DNA of 24,687 bases from an uncultured Collinsella sp. Lineage in GTDB: Bacteria; Actinomycetota; Coriobacteriia; Coriobacteriales; Coriobacteriaceae. The stretch lies in contig CABRHX010000030.1 in the NCBI GenBank assembly GCA_902470805.1, positions 1 to 24,687 of the forward strand, written 5' to 3'. The position numbers were made by a program, and so were the translations under genes. The notes under the pieces are model-generated. The model was given only the letters and a program-made list of their open reading frames with translations, was not told where the DNA came from and searched no databases. Shown here one piece after another: positions 22,988 through 24,687 of the stretch (position 1 is its first letter; the number at the start of each line of letters is the position of its first letter).

Positions 22988-23602
22988 TTATTGATTAATA
23001 CAGTTGGCCACGCGATCAAAATACGAGCAGGCGGCGATATGCTCCGTTATGCGTTGCTGCCCCTTGGCGGTATCGACGTCCCACAGCTCGTAGACACGCG
23101 CCTCGACCAGCACCACATCGGTACGGTCCTTGAGGATCGAACCGCCGCCGTCCTTGCCCTCAAGACGTATGAGCGCATCGAACAATTCCGCCGGAAAGAG
23201 CACCGGACTCGAAGGCTCACCGTTGCACGCAAGACGCACCGGATGCTTGCGGCCACGCTCGTCAAATGTACGAACCATAGCCTCAAAAGAATCCGAACTC
23301 ACGAGCGGCTGGTCGCCCGGCAAATAGAGGCAACCTTTCCAGTTGCGTTCGACTCCCCACGAAAGGCCCGCACGGACGCTTTCGCTGCGCAGCTCGCCAT
23401 CGTGCAGCGCACACGGGCAATGCTTGTCCTCGCAAATCTGGGCGACCTCGGGCCAACGCGTCGAAACCACGACGTCAAAGCCCCGGGGAACCGAATCGAT
23501 AGTCCAGGCAATCAGCGGCTTGCCATAGATATCGGCAAGCATCTTGTTGGAGCCAAACCGCTTGCCCTCGCCCGAGGCCATAATGACGCATCCAAGTTTC
23601 AT
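22988..23602 (-). CDS. MocA/YgfJ-like nucleotidyltransferase
   Basis: MobA-like NTP transferase family. MocA attaches CMP to molybdopterin to give the cytosine dinucleotide cofactor; YgfJ is the paralogue encoded in the E. coli xdh/yge cluster. The 204-residue product starts MKLGCVIMASGEGKRFGSNK, holding the nucleotide-binding signature (about 9-20), and continues with PLIAWTIDSV, YLPGDQPLVSS and EGKDGGGSILKD segments typical of the family. ATG at 23602 has GGAGG at 7 nt spacing; an upstream in-frame extension to 23656 has none. First of a mocA-hydA pair behind the ygeW terminator. Cofactor specificity cannot be read from the sequence. Confidence 0.88.
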   Translation of the reverse strand: MKLGCVIMASGEGKRFGSNKMLADIYGKPLIAWTIDSVPRGFDVVVSTRWPEVAQICEDKHCPCALHDGELRSESVRAGLSWGVERNWKGCLYLPGDQPLVSSDSFEAMVRTFDERGRKHPVRLACNGEPSSPVLFPAELFDALIRLEGKDGGGSILKDRTDVVLVEARVYELWDVDTAKGQQRITEHIAACSYFDRVANCINQ

Positions 23603-23689
23603 GGTGATACCTCCCCTGAAACCATCGTACCCATAACTCGCGCCGCGGGCATCCACATCGAAAGCGCTTATCCCGCACGCCCGCGATGC

Positions 23690-23729
23690 AAAAAAGGGGC
23701 ACCCCGCCGGTTGGCAGAGCGCCCCCTTT
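23690..23729 (-). terminator. Terminator after ygeW
   Basis: On the minus strand AAAGGGGGC pairs with GCCCCTTT (one bulged G), enclosing a smaller GCC/GGC stem, and ends in a run of six T (complement of 23690-23695). It starts about 24 bp after the ygeW stop codon and separates it from the mocA-like gene. Confidence 0.8.
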
Positions 23730-23752
23730 ACATGGCTTACCTCAACCCGGCT

Positions 23753-24687
23753 TTAGGCCTGGAACCAACGGGCGGTATTGCGCTCGTCGAGGGCCTTGAG
23801 GGTAGCGGCGGGATCGGCAACCTTCTGCAGGAACATCATGGCTGCGATGGCGTACGGCTTGTAGCTGGCCTCCTTGTACATGCCCACGCGGTGCATGTCG
23901 AAGACGTCGGCGTTAACCTCGCCGTGCTCGCAGGAGACACCGGAGATGTCGGCGGGCAGCGGGTGCATAAAGATAGTGTCCTGGCCGTTGGCAGTCTTCT
24001 CCATGAGCTCGGTCGTGGAGCACCAGTCCTGATGGGTGGCGTTCTGGGCGAGCAGCTCCTTCTCGAGCGCTGCGATGCCGGCGTCGTCGCCCTCGGCGTA
24101 CAGGTTGGTACGCTTCTCCATGGCGGCAAACGGAGCCCAGCTCTTGGGGATCACGATGTCGGCGCCCTCGAAGGCCTCGGCCATGGTGTTGACCTGCTTA
24201 AAGGTGGTACCGGACTCGGCGGCATAGCCCTTGGCGCGCTCGACGACCTCGGGCATGAGGTCGTAGCCCTCGGGGTGAGCAAGGGTGACGTCCATGCCAA
24301 AGCGGGGCAGCAGGCTGATCAGCGACTGCGGGCAGGACAGCGGCTTGCCGTAAGAGGGCGAATAGGCCCAGGTGACGGCAACCTTCTTGCCCTTGAGGTT
24401 CTCGAGGCCGCCAAACTCGTTGATGAGGTAGAGCATGTCGGCAGAGGACTGCGTGGGGTGGTCGGAATCGGACTGCAGAGAGATGAGCGTGGGACGGTGA
24501 TCCAGAACGCCATCCTCGTAGGCCTGCTGCACGGACTCGGAGACCTCGGCCATGTAGGCATCGCCCTTGCCGATGTACATGTCATCGCGGATGCCGATGA
24601 CGTCGGCCATGAAGGAGATCATGGTAGCGGTCTCGCGGACGGTCTCGCCGTGGGCGATCTGGGACTTCTTCTCGTCCAGGTCCTGCA
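23753..24687 (-). CDS. ygeW: YgeW-type carbamoyltransferase (5' end outside window)
   Basis: Knotted carbamoyltransferase related to aspartate and ornithine carbamoyltransferases; YgeW is found in purine/ureide breakdown clusters, where its substrate is still debated. 310 C-terminal residues are visible; E. coli YgeW has about 396, so the N-terminus with the carbamoyl phosphate-binding STRT-type motif lies beyond the window. The frame stays open to position 24687, so the ATG at 24622 is internal. Visible family features are SDSDHPTQSSADML, AYSPSYGKPLS and the C-terminal MHPLPADISG. The stop codon TAA is at 23753-23755 and is followed by a terminator. Confidence 0.88.
   Translation of the reverse strand, partial: QDLDEKKSQIAHGETVRETATMISFMADVIGIRDDMYIGKGDAYMAEVSESVQQAYEDGVLDHRPTLISLQSDSDHPTQSSADMLYLINEFGGLENLKGKKVAVTWAYSPSYGKPLSCPQSLISLLPRFGMDVTLAHPEGYDLMPEVVERAKGYAAESGTTFKQVNTMAEAFEGADIVIPKSWAPFAAMEKRTNLYAEGDDAGIAALEKELLAQNATHQDWCSTTELMEKTANGQDTIFMHPLPADISGVSCEHGEVNADVFDMHRVGMYKEASYKPYAIAAMMFLQKVADPAATLKALDERNTARWFQA

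Noticed and set aside
21300..22994. Plus-strand open frame (about 564 codons) through the yqeC end, the palindrome and antisense to hydA
   Set aside because: It overlaps yqeC in another frame and hydA on the opposite strand, both strongly supported by motifs; the translation is Arg/His-rich without a recognisable fold.

Overview
The window looks like a chromosomal piece of a GC-rich Gram-positive gut bacterium of the Actinomycetota, most likely class Coriobacteriia (Collinsella or a relative). This rests on overall gene content, GC-rich codon choice, a Cys4 zinc-type S14, a zinc-LID adenylate kinase, the secY-adk-map-infA-rpmJ order, and a YgeW/HydA/YqeB/YqeC/XdhC purine-type cluster next door. 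Genus is inference; no marker was searched. Almost everything is on the minus strand; only a class A penicillin-binding protein and yqeC are on the plus strand.

Region 1 (1-8580) holds housekeeping genes: tyrS with a strong terminator, a full-length U32-family protein (RlhA type), a divergent bifunctional penicillin-binding protein with a long low-complexity tail, argR, a family 2 glycosyltransferase-like gene and truA.

Region 2 (8596-18671) is a long ribosomal protein block read on the minus strand: rplE, rpsZ, rpsH, rplF, rplR, rpsE, rpmD, rplO, secY, adk, map, infA, rpmJ, rpsM, rpsK, rpsD, rpoA, rplQ, ending in a textbook intrinsic terminator. Genes are tightly packed, with overlaps at rplO/secY and adk/map. 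The block begins abruptly at rplE: rplN and rplX, which normally precede it, are absent. rplE instead has its own possible promoter and a structured leader of about 130 nt.

Region 3 (18817-24687) is a set of accessory and catabolic genes linked to selenium-dependent molybdenum hydroxylases and anaerobic purine breakdown: ygeW (cut by the window end), a mocA-like nucleotidyltransferase, hydA (dihydropyrimidinase family), divergent yqeC, and yqeB-xdhC. XdhC, YqeB, YqeC and the MocA-like protein would mature a molybdenum hydroxylase encoded outside the window. HydA and YgeW would act on downstream ring-opened ureides.

The most unusual structures are not genes. Two copies of the same 67-bp palindrome lie at gene 3' ends (18733-18799 and 21518-21584), one of them exactly at the junction between the broken spc operon and the purine cluster. 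A separate 131-bp imperfect palindrome (12143-12273) runs into the stop codon of map. No tRNA, rRNA, CRISPR array, transposase or phage gene was seen.
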